The notes under the pieces were generated by a model. That model made no database searches. It was not told the DNA's origin and saw only the letters and a list, made by a program, of their open reading frames with translations. Made by a program: the position numbers and the translations under genes. A stretch of DNA of 6,683 nucleotides, taken from Bacillota bacterium. GTDB taxonomy: Bacteria > Eremiobacterota > SpSt-956 > JAKJGF01. Positions within the stretch are counted from its first letter, which is position 1; every line of letters starts with the position of its first letter. Shown here one piece after another: positions 1-6,551 of the stretch. The stretch is from contig JAKPQU010000223.1 of NCBI GenBank assembly GCA_029555925.1, positions 1-6,683 of the forward strand. The letters are read 5' to 3'.

Positions 1-3000
1 GAAACGTATTTTGTCTGTTTTTTATACTTCTAATAGCAGCTATTCTCTTTACTGCAGGACTTGCCGAAGATACAGAAACTTATTATCTGGGGCATTATTT
101 TACTTCCAATCTTCATTATCCGGGAGAAAAAATTCCTCTCAGTCTGAGCCTCTATTCTTATAATCTCAGGAAAAAAGGCAATTTCAATGACGATATAAAT
201 ATAAAAATCTATAAAATTCCTGCAGATTTATCTTCTGATAAATGTGATGATTTTATAGCTAAAGAAAAACCTTTAGAAGAACTGGACGAAGCGGTTACTA
301 TGGAAAATTATTCTTCGAGTTACTGGAGCTGTTACCATAGTCTTGAACTTCCTCCTCTTTCTTCAGGGAATTATTATATAATCTGTTCCACAGATAACGC
401 AAAATCTTCAGGCTCTTTTCGCGTAAGTCAGATTGCCATGTCCGCAAAATCTTCGAAAGAATTTATTTTATTGTTTGTCCAGGATCATAAAACAGGCAAT
501 CTTCTGGAAAATGTGGACATAAGCGTTTATCTTACAGGAGAGACAAAAAAAATAAAAACAGATAAAGAAGGAAGGGCCATATTATATTACAGGGATTTAA
601 ACGTTTCTCCTGATAATATAAAAATAATAGCCTTTAAAGGAGAAGATACTGCAGAAATAAATCTTTCTCCCTTTGTCGAAGCGAAAACCTTTAAAGGTTA
701 TATCTATACGGACAGACCTGTTTACCGACCTGCCCAGAAGGTAAATTTTAAAGGTATTCTCAGAATGGAAACAGGTTCTTCTCTTGATTTTATAAGAGAT
801 GAAGTGAAAATTTCCATCTATGATCCCCAGAGTTCCGAAGTATATAAAAATACTCTGAAGACAGATGATTTTGGTTCCGTGTCAGATAATTTTACCCTTA
901 AAGAAGAACCTGCACTGGGTAATTATTCGGTAACATGTCTTCATCCTTCCGGCCAGAAAGCATACGGTACTTTTCAGGTACAGGAATACCGGAAACCGGA
1001 ATTTGAGATAAATATAAAACCTGAGAAAGAACATTATATTCAGGGAGAAAAACTGACATTTAATATGGATGTGAAATATTATTTCGGTTCCCCCGTTCCC
1101 GATACGGACTATACCTATGAAATATACAGAAGTTATTATTATCCTTATTTCTGGAATTACTGGTGGGAAGAAGATATTCTGCCTTACTACAATAATTATT
1201 CAGGGGAATTTATATCTTCGGGAAAAGGTAAAACTGATAAAAACGGTAAAGCCACTTTTATCTGTGATGCAGCAAAGGCGGATTATGATGCAAATTATAC
1301 TGTCACTGTGAGAATGACGGATGAAAGCCGCAGAGAAGTTACAGGTTCTGCGGGGGCACTTGTAACGGCAGGTGCATATTACATTACCGTTACACCTGAG
1401 AAATATTTTTATGAACCGGGCGATAAAGCTCATGTGAAGGTTGCGGCAAAAGATTATGACGGAAAACCTGTCAGCTCCGATATTACTTTAAATCTGAAAT
1501 ATGAATTTTATAATGAGAAACTTGAAAAATGGGAATGGAAAGACCTTGACAGGGTAAAGCTGAAAACGGATGATACAGGCATCGCTTACTATGACTTCCT
1601 CCCTGAGAAAGACGGATATTATCAGCTTGAATGTAACGGCCTGGATGCTTATAAGAATGAAATAAAATCTACCGGTAATATCTACTGTTACGGAGGAGGA
1701 TATTACAACTGGTACAGATTTACGAATATAGAAATAATTCCTGATAAAAATATGTATGATACAGGAGATAAAGGTAAATTCTTTCTCGTATGTCCTTTCC
1801 CCGTAAAAGCCCTTGTATCTGTCGAAGGAGAAGAGATTTTCAGCCAGAAAATAGTTGATTTCTCGAATAAAACTGCATCCCTTGAGGTGGATATAACAGA
1901 GAAATATACGCCGAATTTTTATGTTACGGTAAGCTTTTTCTATGAAGGAAATTTTTATTATCAGACAAAAAAGATAGTATGCCCTTCAAAAGGTAAATTT
2001 CTGAACGTGTCTGTTGAAGCAGATAAAGAGAAATACCGTCCAAGAGATACGGCAACATTTATTTTGAAAACGACCGATCAGAATAACAGACCTGTATCGA
2101 GTCAGATTACCATGGGGATAGCAGATGAATCTGTCTATGCAGTTGTAAGTGATAATACTCCGAATATACAGAAATTTTTCTACGGTTTGAAGAAAAATCA
2201 GGTTTCTACCTGTAATTCTAACGGAAATATCTACGGAAGAGACTATTATAATGATTATGAGGGTTTCAGTGATTATAATGCAGGCCCCATGCCTCCTCCA
2301 TGCCCTCCCTGCGTGAAAATGGAACTCGGCGATGCTCCTAAAGCTGAAGCTACAGGAAAAACTCAGGTGCAGCCCGATTTTACCCGTTCCTTTTTCCCTG
2401 ATACGGCCTACTTCAATCCGAATATAATAACAGATGAAAAAGGAATTGCAGAAGTGCCTGTGTCCATGCCGGATACTCTTACAACATGGAGAGCCACGGC
2501 CAGGGCAGTGAGTAGAGACACAAAAGTCGGCGAAAATACTAAAAAAGTCACAGTCACTAAGAACCTGCTTGCAAGACTCATTACAACGAGGTTTTACACG
2601 GAGAGAGATGAAGCTGTAATAACAGGTGTTATACACAATTATCTTAATAGTGAAAAATCAGTTACGGCACAGCTTGAAATAGACGGCGGAATGGAACTTT
2701 TAGATAAAGAGGAATTCTCGATAAAAATTCCGGCAGGCGGTTCGAAATCTGTTAACTGGAAGGTAAAAGTAAAGAGAACAGGAGATGTTAAGATAAAACT
2801 CACTGCCCTTACGGATGAAGAGTCTGATGCTGTGGAGCTTACCGTACCCGTTCTTCCTCACGGAACGGAACAGTATGTTGCCTCGGGAGGAGTCACTAAA
2901 GATGTGGCGGAAGAGACGATAACTCTTCCGAAAGATGCGGAAAAAGGCTCTGCAAAATGTATAATAACACTTGACCCGTCTCTTGCCTCTACAGTGCTTT

Positions 3001-4463
3001 CTTCCCTTGATTATCTCGTGGGATATCCTTACGGATGTGTGGAACAGACCATGAGCAGATTTCTCCCAAATGTGATAGTCACAAAAACCCTGGGAGAACT
3101 GGACATATACAATGAAAAAATGAATAAAGAACTGCCCGATATGGTAAAGAAAGGTTTTGAGAGGCTTTATAATTTCCACCACAGTGACGGAGGCTGGGGC
3201 TGGTGGGAAAACGATGAGAGTCACCCCTATATGACAGCCTATGTTGTCTATGGTTTTACAATGGCAAAAGAAGCAGGCTATTCTGTCGATGAGAGCAAGT
3301 TAAAAGCAGGTATCGGCTGGCTTCGTGAACATTATAAAAAAGAGGAAAATTTAAATACGAAAGCCTATATGGTTTTTGCCCTGACAGAAGCAGGGGAAGA
3401 TGTTAACCAATGGCTCGGGGAGCTTTATGAGAAACGTGAAAAACTGGACAGTTACGGGAAAGCTGTTCTTGCCATTTCCCTTGATAAAAGCGGATTGAAA
3501 ACAGAAGCAAAGGAAGCGGTTAATTTGCTTGAAAAAACTGCCGAAATCTCCGGCACAACTGCCTGCTGGTCAGGAATGACTGGAAGTCACGGATGGACGG
3601 ATAATACTGTTGAAACTACCTCTTATTGTCTCACTGCCCTCCTCAATATAAAACCTGATAGTGAACTTTTGCCTAAGGTAGTAAGATACCTTTCAATAAG
3701 CCGTAACGGCTCATGCTGGTATTCCACAAAAGATACTGCAGCAGCGGTCATGGCTCTTACAGGATATATAAAGAACAGTAAAGAGATGAACCCTGATTTT
3801 ACTGCTACCGTATATCTTAACGGTACAAAGATGGATACTGTTAAATTTACGAAAGAAGATGTGGGAAAAGAAGGTAAAAAGATAGAAATACCTTTTGACC
3901 GGGGCCTTCTGGACGGAGAAAATAAGATTCGTTTTGAAATGACAGGTAAAGGACTTCTCTATTATGCGGCATATATGAAATACTATACGGAAGAAGAAAA
4001 TGTAAAATCTTTGAATTCAGGCTTTAAGATTACAAGAACCTGTTATCTCTTGAAACCGGGGGCAAAAGATCCTGATAAAGAGAAAATAAAACTGGGCAGT
4101 AACGGTACCATAGAAGTAAAAAGTCAGGATATAATCCTTGTGGAGCTTGATATAACAGGAGCTTCCAACTATGAATATATAATAATAGAAGACCCGAAAC
4201 CTGCAGGGTGTGAGTATGATGAAAAGCAGAGGGAGAATTATACTGACTGGAATTACTGGTATGCCCATAAGGAATTGAGAGATGAGAAGATTGCTTATTT
4301 CTGCACCTATTACAGTGCAGGAACCAGGAAGGTGACTTACAGATTAAGGGCAGAGACACCGGGGACATTCCATGTAATGCCTGCCAGGGCTTCTGCCATG
4401 TACAGTCCTGAAATAGGCGGAAATAGCGATGAAGTGATAATGAAGATTATTGATAATAAATAG
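1..4463 (+). CDS. Secreted alpha-2-macroglobulin-like protein (5' partial)
   Basis: The open frame runs from base 3 to the TAG at 4461-4463, giving 1486 visible residues. It begins inside a signal peptide, so the true start is only a few codons left of the window; the ATG at 300 is internal. In visible numbering the domains are: signal peptide 1-21; N-terminal macroglobulin (MG) domains including the hallmark YTDRPVYRP at about 235-243; further MG domains to about 730; a variable bait-like linker about 733-790 with PPPCPPC; the A2M domain with FFPDTAYFNP and PDTLTTWRA; a thioester (TED) domain from about 991 to 1256 with GCVEQ (Cys1012, Gln1015) and GGWGWW; and C-terminal MG/receptor-binding-like domains to the end. 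Known members trap proteases: bait cleavage exposes the Cys-Gln thioester, which bonds covalently to the attacker. Length is close to that of E. coli-type bacterial macroglobulins. There is no lipobox or C-terminal anchor, so I infer a soluble periplasmic or secreted protein. The often-linked penicillin-binding protein 1C gene is not in view. Confidence 0.95.
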   Translation, partial: NVFCLFFILLIAAILFTAGLAEDTETYYLGHYFTSNLHYPGEKIPLSLSLYSYNLRKKGNFNDDINIKIYKIPADLSSDKCDDFIAKEKPLEELDEAVTMENYSSSYWSCYHSLELPPLSSGNYYIICSTDNAKSSGSFRVSQIAMSAKSSKEFILLFVQDHKTGNLLENVDISVYLTGETKKIKTDKEGRAILYYRDLNVSPDNIKIIAFKGEDTAEINLSPFVEAKTFKGYIYTDRPVYRPAQKVNFKGILRMETGSSLDFIRDEVKISIYDPQSSEVYKNTLKTDDFGSVSDNFTLKEEPALGNYSVTCLHPSGQKAYGTFQVQEYRKPEFEINIKPEKEHYIQGEKLTFNMDVKYYFGSPVPDTDYTYEIYRSYYYPYFWNYWWEEDILPYYNNYSGEFISSGKGKTDKNGKATFICDAAKADYDANYTVTVRMTDESRREVTGSAGALVTAGAYYITVTPEKYFYEPGDKAHVKVAAKDYDGKPVSSDITLNLKYEFYNEKLEKWEWKDLDRVKLKTDDTGIAYYDFLPEKDGYYQLECNGLDAYKNEIKSTGNIYCYGGGYYNWYRFTNIEIIPDKNMYDTGDKGKFFLVCPFPVKALVSVEGEEIFSQKIVDFSNKTASLEVDITEKYTPNFYVTVSFFYEGNFYYQTKKIVCPSKGKFLNVSVEADKEKYRPRDTATFILKTTDQNNRPVSSQITMGIADESVYAVVSDNTPNIQKFFYGLKKNQVSTCNSNGNIYGRDYYNDYEGFSDYNAGPMPPPCPPCVKMELGDAPKAEATGKTQVQPDFTRSFFPDTAYFNPNIITDEKGIAEVPVSMPDTLTTWRATARAVSRDTKVGENTKKVTVTKNLLARLITTRFYTERDEAVITGVIHNYLNSEKSVTAQLEIDGGMELLDKEEFSIKIPAGGSKSVNWKVKVKRTGDVKIKLTALTDEESDAVELTVPVLPHGTEQYVASGGVTKDVAEETITLPKDAEKGSAKCIITLDPSLASTVLSSLDYLVGYPYGCVEQTMSRFLPNVIVTKTLGELDIYNEKMNKELPDMVKKGFERLYNFHHSDGGWGWWENDESHPYMTAYVVYGFTMAKEAGYSVDESKLKAGIGWLREHYKKEENLNTKAYMVFALTEAGEDVNQWLGELYEKREKLDSYGKAVLAISLDKSGLKTEAKEAVNLLEKTAEISGTTACWSGMTGSHGWTDNTVETTSYCLTALLNIKPDSELLPKVVRYLSISRNGSCWYSTKDTAAAVMALTGYIKNSKEMNPDFTATVYLNGTKMDTVKFTKEDVGKEGKKIEIPFDRGLLDGENKIRFEMTGKGLLYYAAYMKYYTEEENVKSLNSGFKITRTCYLLKPGAKDPDKEKIKLGSNGTIEVKSQDIILVELDITGASNYEYIIIEDPKPAGCEYDEKQRENYTDWNYWYAHKELRDEKIAYFCTYYSAGTRKVTYRLRAETPGTFHVMPARASAMYSPEIGGNSDEVIMKIIDNK
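3..65 (+). other. Signal peptide of the macroglobulin (N-terminal part cut off)
   Basis: The first 21 visible residues form a long hydrophobic core (LFFILLIAAILF) ending in TAGLA followed by EDTET. GLA|ED fits a signal peptidase I A-x-A-like cleavage site. The only nearby cysteine lies before the hydrophobic core, not after it, so a lipoprotein signal is not supported. The positively charged start is outside the window. Confidence 0.85.
2199..2400 (+). other. Bait-like linker of the macroglobulin with a CPPC motif
   Basis: Between the conserved IADESVYAV segment and the conserved FFPDTAYFNP segment lies a low-complexity stretch rich in Asn, Tyr, Gly and Pro. It includes PMPPPCPPC at 2286-2312 and an Ala/Lys/Glu-rich part. 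In this family the equivalent place carries the exposed protease bait region or the linker next to it. The exact bait boundaries cannot be fixed from sequence alone. Confidence 0.55.
3033..3047 (+). other. Thioester motif GCVEQ
   Basis: Codons GGA TGT GTG GAA CAG encode Gly-Cys-Val-Glu-Gln in the context GYPYGCVEQTMSRFLP. This is the bacterial form of the macroglobulin/complement C3 thioester motif (CxEQ), in which the Cys and Gln side chains form the reactive internal bond. Both reactive residues are present, so the trap should be chemically competent. Confidence 0.93.
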
Positions 4464-4471
4464 TCATTGTG

Positions 4472-4523
4472 CACCTCCGGCATATCTGATAAAATATAAT
4501 TACAGGATTGCCGGAGGTGTTTT
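4472..4523 (+). terminator. Probable intrinsic terminator of the macroglobulin gene
   Basis: CACCTCCGGCA (4472-4482) and TGCCGGAGGTG (4509-4519) are perfect 11-bp inverted repeats, followed at once by TTTTATT. The stem starts 9 bases after the macroglobulin stop codon. The 26-nt loop is long and the T tract short, so efficiency is uncertain. Read on the minus strand the stem is not followed by a T run, so it favours termination of the plus-strand transcript. The 3' arm lies inside the last codons of the convergent gene. Confidence 0.6.
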
Positions 4524-5105
4524 ATTGAGTGCAGCTCCATTGAAGAAGATTTTAGAATTTATCAGTCTCCACCCCGCCAGTCCGAAGGCTATTCCCCATA
4601 AGGAATAAACGAATAGAAGAAGTATAAAAGGCAACATTATGAGTTCGTTATTTATATGAATATAATTTGCAAATTTACGGGTAAATTCAATAAGTGCCGT
4701 AAATGCTTTACTTCCTCCCATAACCCAGAGGAGCCCGAATTTATATAAAACAATCAGTAAATTCACCGAAATTGAAGCTATAATATTACCGGTTAAATTA
4801 AATCCTGTTATAAACAGTATACCTTCTATTATAAGAGCTTCCAGGAATATAAACAGTGCGGCATTTATATTGTATCCCAGAAGCAGTTTAATAAAAGCCG
4901 TAATAAATCCTATAATGAGAATTATTCCTTTTCTGTCTATTGATTTTCTGGCACACATATAAATACATATATTCAGCCCTACCATGACATTACCTGTAAA
5001 GAAAAAATGAAGGGCATGGAGATAATTGCCCAGCGTAATTTCAAGAGCTCCGTTAAGACCTGCCAGAATTCCTGTCAATGCTATTTCTCTGCTGGTAAAT
5101 TTCAT
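4500..5105 (-). CDS. Six-helix membrane protein, probable ECF-transporter S-component-like subunit
   Basis: This 201-residue protein is mostly hydrophobic. Likely membrane helices lie near residues 7-26, 34-52, 60-77, 82-101, 105-128 and 155-178. Size, six helices, and a first helix rich in small residues spaced like the EcfT-contact AxxxA motif (ALTGILAGLNGA) resemble substrate-binding S subunits of energy-coupling-factor vitamin or metal importers. No substrate signature is recognisable and no EcfA/EcfT genes are nearby, so this assignment is an inference; an unrelated small integral membrane protein remains possible. The ATG at 5103-5105 is preceded in frame by a TAA at 5109-5111, so no upstream start in this frame is possible. 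The ribosome site is weak: an AGG about 9 bases upstream, with a better AAGGAAG too far away. It is convergent with the macroglobulin gene, the two stops being 36 bases apart, and its last codons form half of that gene's terminator stem. Confidence 0.7.
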   Translation of the reverse strand: MKFTSREIALTGILAGLNGALEITLGNYLHALHFFFTGNVMVGLNICIYMCARKSIDRKGIILIIGFITAFIKLLLGYNINAALFIFLEALIIEGILFITGFNLTGNIIASISVNLLIVLYKFGLLWVMGGSKAFTALIEFTRKFANYIHINNELIMLPFILLLFVYSLWGIAFGLAGWRLINSKIFFNGAALNKTPPAIL

Positions 5106-5141
5106 GACTTATACCTGTTTTATTCTTCCTTTAGAGTTATC

Positions 5142-5194
5142 ATAATCCATCTTCGTTATATTAACAAAAATATAACGAGAAATCAATGGATTAT
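5142..5194. repeat. Imperfect palindrome upstream of the membrane-protein gene
   Basis: An inner 10-bp perfect inverted repeat, TCGTTATATT (5153-5162) with AATATAACGA (5169-5178), has a 6-base centre. It is nested in an outer 9-bp repeat, ATAATCCAT (5142-5150) with ATGGATTAT (5186-5194). The structure covers the candidate promoter. It could be a regulator binding site, or the edge of the neighbouring repeat element, which starts only four bases further right. Confidence 0.6.
5158..5186 (-). promoter_or_regulatory. Candidate sigma70-type promoter of the membrane-protein gene
   Basis: On the minus strand, TTGATT (5181-5186, -35) and TAATAT (5158-5163, -10) are separated by exactly 17 bases. 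Each matches four of six consensus positions. The predicted transcript start near 5151 leaves a leader of about 45 nt. The -10 and spacer lie inside a palindrome (separate entry), which suggests an operator. AT-rich DNA gives such matches by chance, so confidence is moderate. Confidence 0.45.
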
Positions 5195-5197
5195 TCA

Positions 5198-5301
5198 ATA
5201 AATAATGACCTCGTAATGCGTAAAGAGTAATGCGTGATGCGCAGGGATTAAACCCGTTACGCGTCACAACGACTTAAATTCTAATAAGTTATGAAATACA
5301 C
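5198..5301 (+). repeat. Heptamer-based palindromic repeat, copy A
   Basis: This 104-bp block recurs at 6566-6683 with only three substitutions and one 14-bp length difference. Its left arm is four tandem 7-mers of consensus TRAYGCG (5214-5241: TAATGCG, TAAAGAG, TAATGCG, TGATGCG). The centre is GGG-ATTAAA-CCC (5244-5255). The right arm has two units of reverse-complement type (TTACGCG, TCACAAC; 5257-5270). It ends in AAGTTATGAAATACAC. The element is clearly richer in GC than its surroundings. No protein is encoded. Confidence 0.85.
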
Positions 5302-5319
5302 TATAATTAATTTCATAAC
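5288..5319. repeat. 10-bp inverted repeat at the right end of copy A
   Basis: GTTATGAAAT (5288-5297) and ATTTCATAAC (5310-5319) are perfect inverted repeats with a 12-base spacer. The same TTTCATAAC sequence reappears at the left edge of copy B, so it looks like an element terminus rather than a chance hairpin. Confidence 0.55.
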
Positions 5320-5362
5320 AACAGGCATGAACTGAGCATAAACATGCAATAAAGGTTTTCCT

Positions 5363-5376
5363 CCCGTCACGCGTCA
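5363..5376 (+). repeat. Partial copy of the heptamer palindrome
   Basis: CCCGTCACGCGTCA is identical over 14 bases to the CCC-plus-right-arm start of copy B (6621-6634), in the same orientation. The flanks do not match, so this is a remnant or an independent growth of the heptamer motif. Confidence 0.5.
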
Positions 5377-5497
5377 TGAGAGCATATATGTATTATTTAT
5401 GATTACCTCAATAATTACTTATTATTATCAGGAAGGAAATGTAATTGAAGGCTTGAATTTTACAGTAATAGATTATTTCATCTATCTGTTATTGCAG

Positions 5498-5507
5498 GTG
5501 TATTTCA
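5498..5507 (-). repeat. Inverted copy of the repeat right end
   Basis: GTGTATTTCA is the exact reverse complement of TGAAATACAC, which ends copy A (5292-5301) and copy B (6674-6683). Together with copy A's end it brackets a 216-bp stretch. A ten-base match in AT-rich DNA may be chance. Confidence 0.35.
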
Positions 5508-5512
5508 ATTAA

Positions 5513-5569
5513 AGTGAAAAGTGAATAGTGAAGGACATTACTCACTATTCACTTTTCACTACTCACTTT
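5513..5569. repeat. Second heptamer hairpin (AGTGAAN units)
   Basis: AGTGAAAAGTGAATAGTGA (5513-5531) and its exact reverse complement at 5542-5560 form a perfect 19-bp inverted repeat with a 10-base loop. Both arms are tandem 7-mers: AGTGAAA, AGTGAAT, AGTGAAG on the left; TCACTAT, TCACTTT, TCACTAC, TCACTTT (5542-5569) on the right. The right array continues beyond the stem towards the methylase promoter. There is no T run after it, so it is not a typical terminator. Confidence 0.85.
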
Positions 5570-5582
5570 CACTCCTTATAAT
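5553..5582 (+). promoter_or_regulatory. Candidate promoter of the methylase gene
   Basis: TATAAT (5577-5582) is a perfect -10 consensus. TTTTCA (5553-5558), matching four of six -35 positions, lies 18 bases upstream. Transcription would start near 5589, giving a very short leader just ahead of the ribosome site. The -35 and most of the spacer are made of TCACTNN heptamers that also form the right arm of the hairpin. Confidence 0.5.
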
Positions 5583-5590
5583 AATTTAAA

Positions 5591-5595
5591 AAGGA
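5591..5595 (+). promoter_or_regulatory. Ribosome binding site of the methylase gene
   Basis: AAGGA ends six bases before the ATG at 5602, a standard spacing, and selects this start over the in-frame ATG at 5614, whose nearest purine run is too close. A short TCCTT at 5573-5577 could pair with it, but only weakly. Confidence 0.75.
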
Positions 5596-5601
5596 ACTTT
5601 T

Positions 5602-6516
5602 ATGTCGGAAGCCATGGCAAAACCTTTTCTTAAATGGGCAGGAGGAAAATCGCAGCTTCTTATGAAGTTTGACGAATATTTTCCTTCCCAGTTGAAAGAG
5701 GGAAAAATTGATACTTACTGTGAACCTTTTCTCGGAGGAGGAGCAGTGTTTTTTTATATAGCTCAAAAATATACTTTTAAAAAGGCTTTCCTCTGCGATT
5801 TTAATAAAGAGCTTATACTGACATATAAAGTAGTTCAAAGAGATGTAGATAAACTTGTAGAGTTTCTTTATAGCTATGATAAAAAATATAAGAGGTTAAA
5901 TGAAGATAATAGAAAATTATTTTATTATGAAATCAGGAATGAGTATAATTTAAAGGGACATAAGATAAATTATAAAAAATATTCTTCCTTATGGGCAGAG
6001 AGGGGAGCACAGGTAATTTTTTTAAACAGAACCTGTTACAACGGACTCTTCAGAGTAAACAGACAGGGTGGATTTAATGTACCCTTCGGAAGATATAAAA
6101 ACCATAAAATTGTGGATGAAGAGAATCTAAAGAAAGCTTCATCTTTGCTGAAGAAAGCCAGTATAGAAACTGCCGATTTCAGTAAAATAAAAACAAAAGT
6201 TTCAGAAACTTCTTTTGTTTATTTTGATCCTCCCTATAAACCCATCAGTGAAACAGCCAGTTTTACCTCTTACAGTAAATGTATTTTCGATGATAAAGAA
6301 CAGATAAGACTTGCGGAATTGTATAAAGAACTGCATGGAAAAAAAGCAAAATTAATGCTAAGTAATTCTGACCCGAAAAATGAAGATAAGGAAAATGATT
6401 TTTTTGACAGGTTATATGAAGACTATCATATTTATAGAGTAGACGCAAGAAGAATAATTAACAGTAATCCTGAAAAAAGAGGTCTTATAAAAGAATTGAT
6501 AATAGTAAATTATTAA
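5602..6516 (+). CDS. DNA adenine methyltransferase, Dam/DpnM family (probably GATC)
   Basis: This complete 304-residue D12-class (alpha-type) N6-adenine methylase transfers a methyl group from S-adenosylmethionine to adenine in DNA. Visible motifs in order: motif X KWAGGK (11-16); motif I EPFLGGGA (41-48), the AdoMet-binding loop; D66-N68 of motif II; NRTCYNGLFRVN (142-153) and FNVPFGRYKN (158-167), typical of GATC methylases; and the catalytic motif IV DPPY (209-212) followed by SETASFTSY. The order and these segments match what I recall of DpnM (M.DpnII), hence the GATC prediction; specificity is an inference. Length is slightly above the usual 270-285. No frameshift or missing catalytic residue is seen. 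No restriction gene lies upstream; downstream is cut by the window, so orphan versus restriction-modification methylase is open. The gene lies between direct repeat copies A and B and looks somewhat more AT-rich than the macroglobulin gene, which could suggest acquisition. Confidence 0.93.
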   Translation: MSEAMAKPFLKWAGGKSQLLMKFDEYFPSQLKEGKIDTYCEPFLGGGAVFFYIAQKYTFKKAFLCDFNKELILTYKVVQRDVDKLVEFLYSYDKKYKRLNEDNRKLFYYEIRNEYNLKGHKINYKKYSSLWAERGAQVIFLNRTCYNGLFRVNRQGGFNVPFGRYKNHKIVDEENLKKASSLLKKASIETADFSKIKTKVSETSFVYFDPPYKPISETASFTSYSKCIFDDKEQIRLAELYKELHGKKAKLMLSNSDPKNEDKENDFFDRLYEDYHIYRVDARRIINSNPEKRGLIKELIIVNY

Positions 6517-6551
6517 ATGATTTTAATGCGTGAAATATAATATATAGTTAG

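Larger units (their letters stand above)
5106..5601. other. Repeat-rich intergenic region between divergent genes
   Basis: This stretch of about 500 bp has no credible coding frame. From left to right it holds a nested palindrome with a candidate minus-strand promoter, palindromic repeat copy A, a 10-bp inverted repeat, a 14-bp fragment of the same repeat family at 5363-5376, about 130 bp of plain AT-rich DNA where I see nothing (about 5380-5497), an inverted copy of the copy-A right end (5498-5507), and a heptamer hairpin joined to the methylase promoter. Confidence 0.7.

Noticed and set aside
12..14. Cysteine in the signal peptide as a lipobox residue
   Set aside because: It lies before the hydrophobic core; a lipobox cysteine follows the core directly. 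The AxA-like site GLA|ED is the better cleavage point.
300..302. ATG at 300 as the start of the macroglobulin gene
   Set aside because: The frame is open to base 3 and encodes a clear signal peptide plus macroglobulin-like sequence upstream of this ATG, so it is internal.
1986..2636. Long minus-strand frame opposite the macroglobulin gene
   Set aside because: Its composition is Cys/Arg/Ile-rich without domain features, and it lies wholly antisense to a strongly conserved coding region, so it is a shadow frame.
5100..5109. TTTCATGACT as the missing left terminus of copy A
   Set aside because: It matches TTTCATAACT at nine of ten bases but includes the start codon of the membrane-protein gene and lies almost 90 bases from copy A, against four bases in copy B; chance is more likely.
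5106..5160. Riboswitch (TPP or cobalamin) in the leader of the membrane-protein gene
   Set aside because: The leader is too short and carries none of the conserved core sequences of these riboswitches.
5291..5335. Short plus-strand frame ATG AAA TAC ... TGA after copy A
   Set aside because: It has only 14 codons, no ribosome site and overlaps the inverted repeat; there is nothing to support translation.
5573..5595. TCCTT/AAGGA hairpin hiding the methylase ribosome site
   Set aside because: It has only five pairs with a 13-base AU-rich loop, and the predicted transcript start lies downstream of the TCCTT arm.
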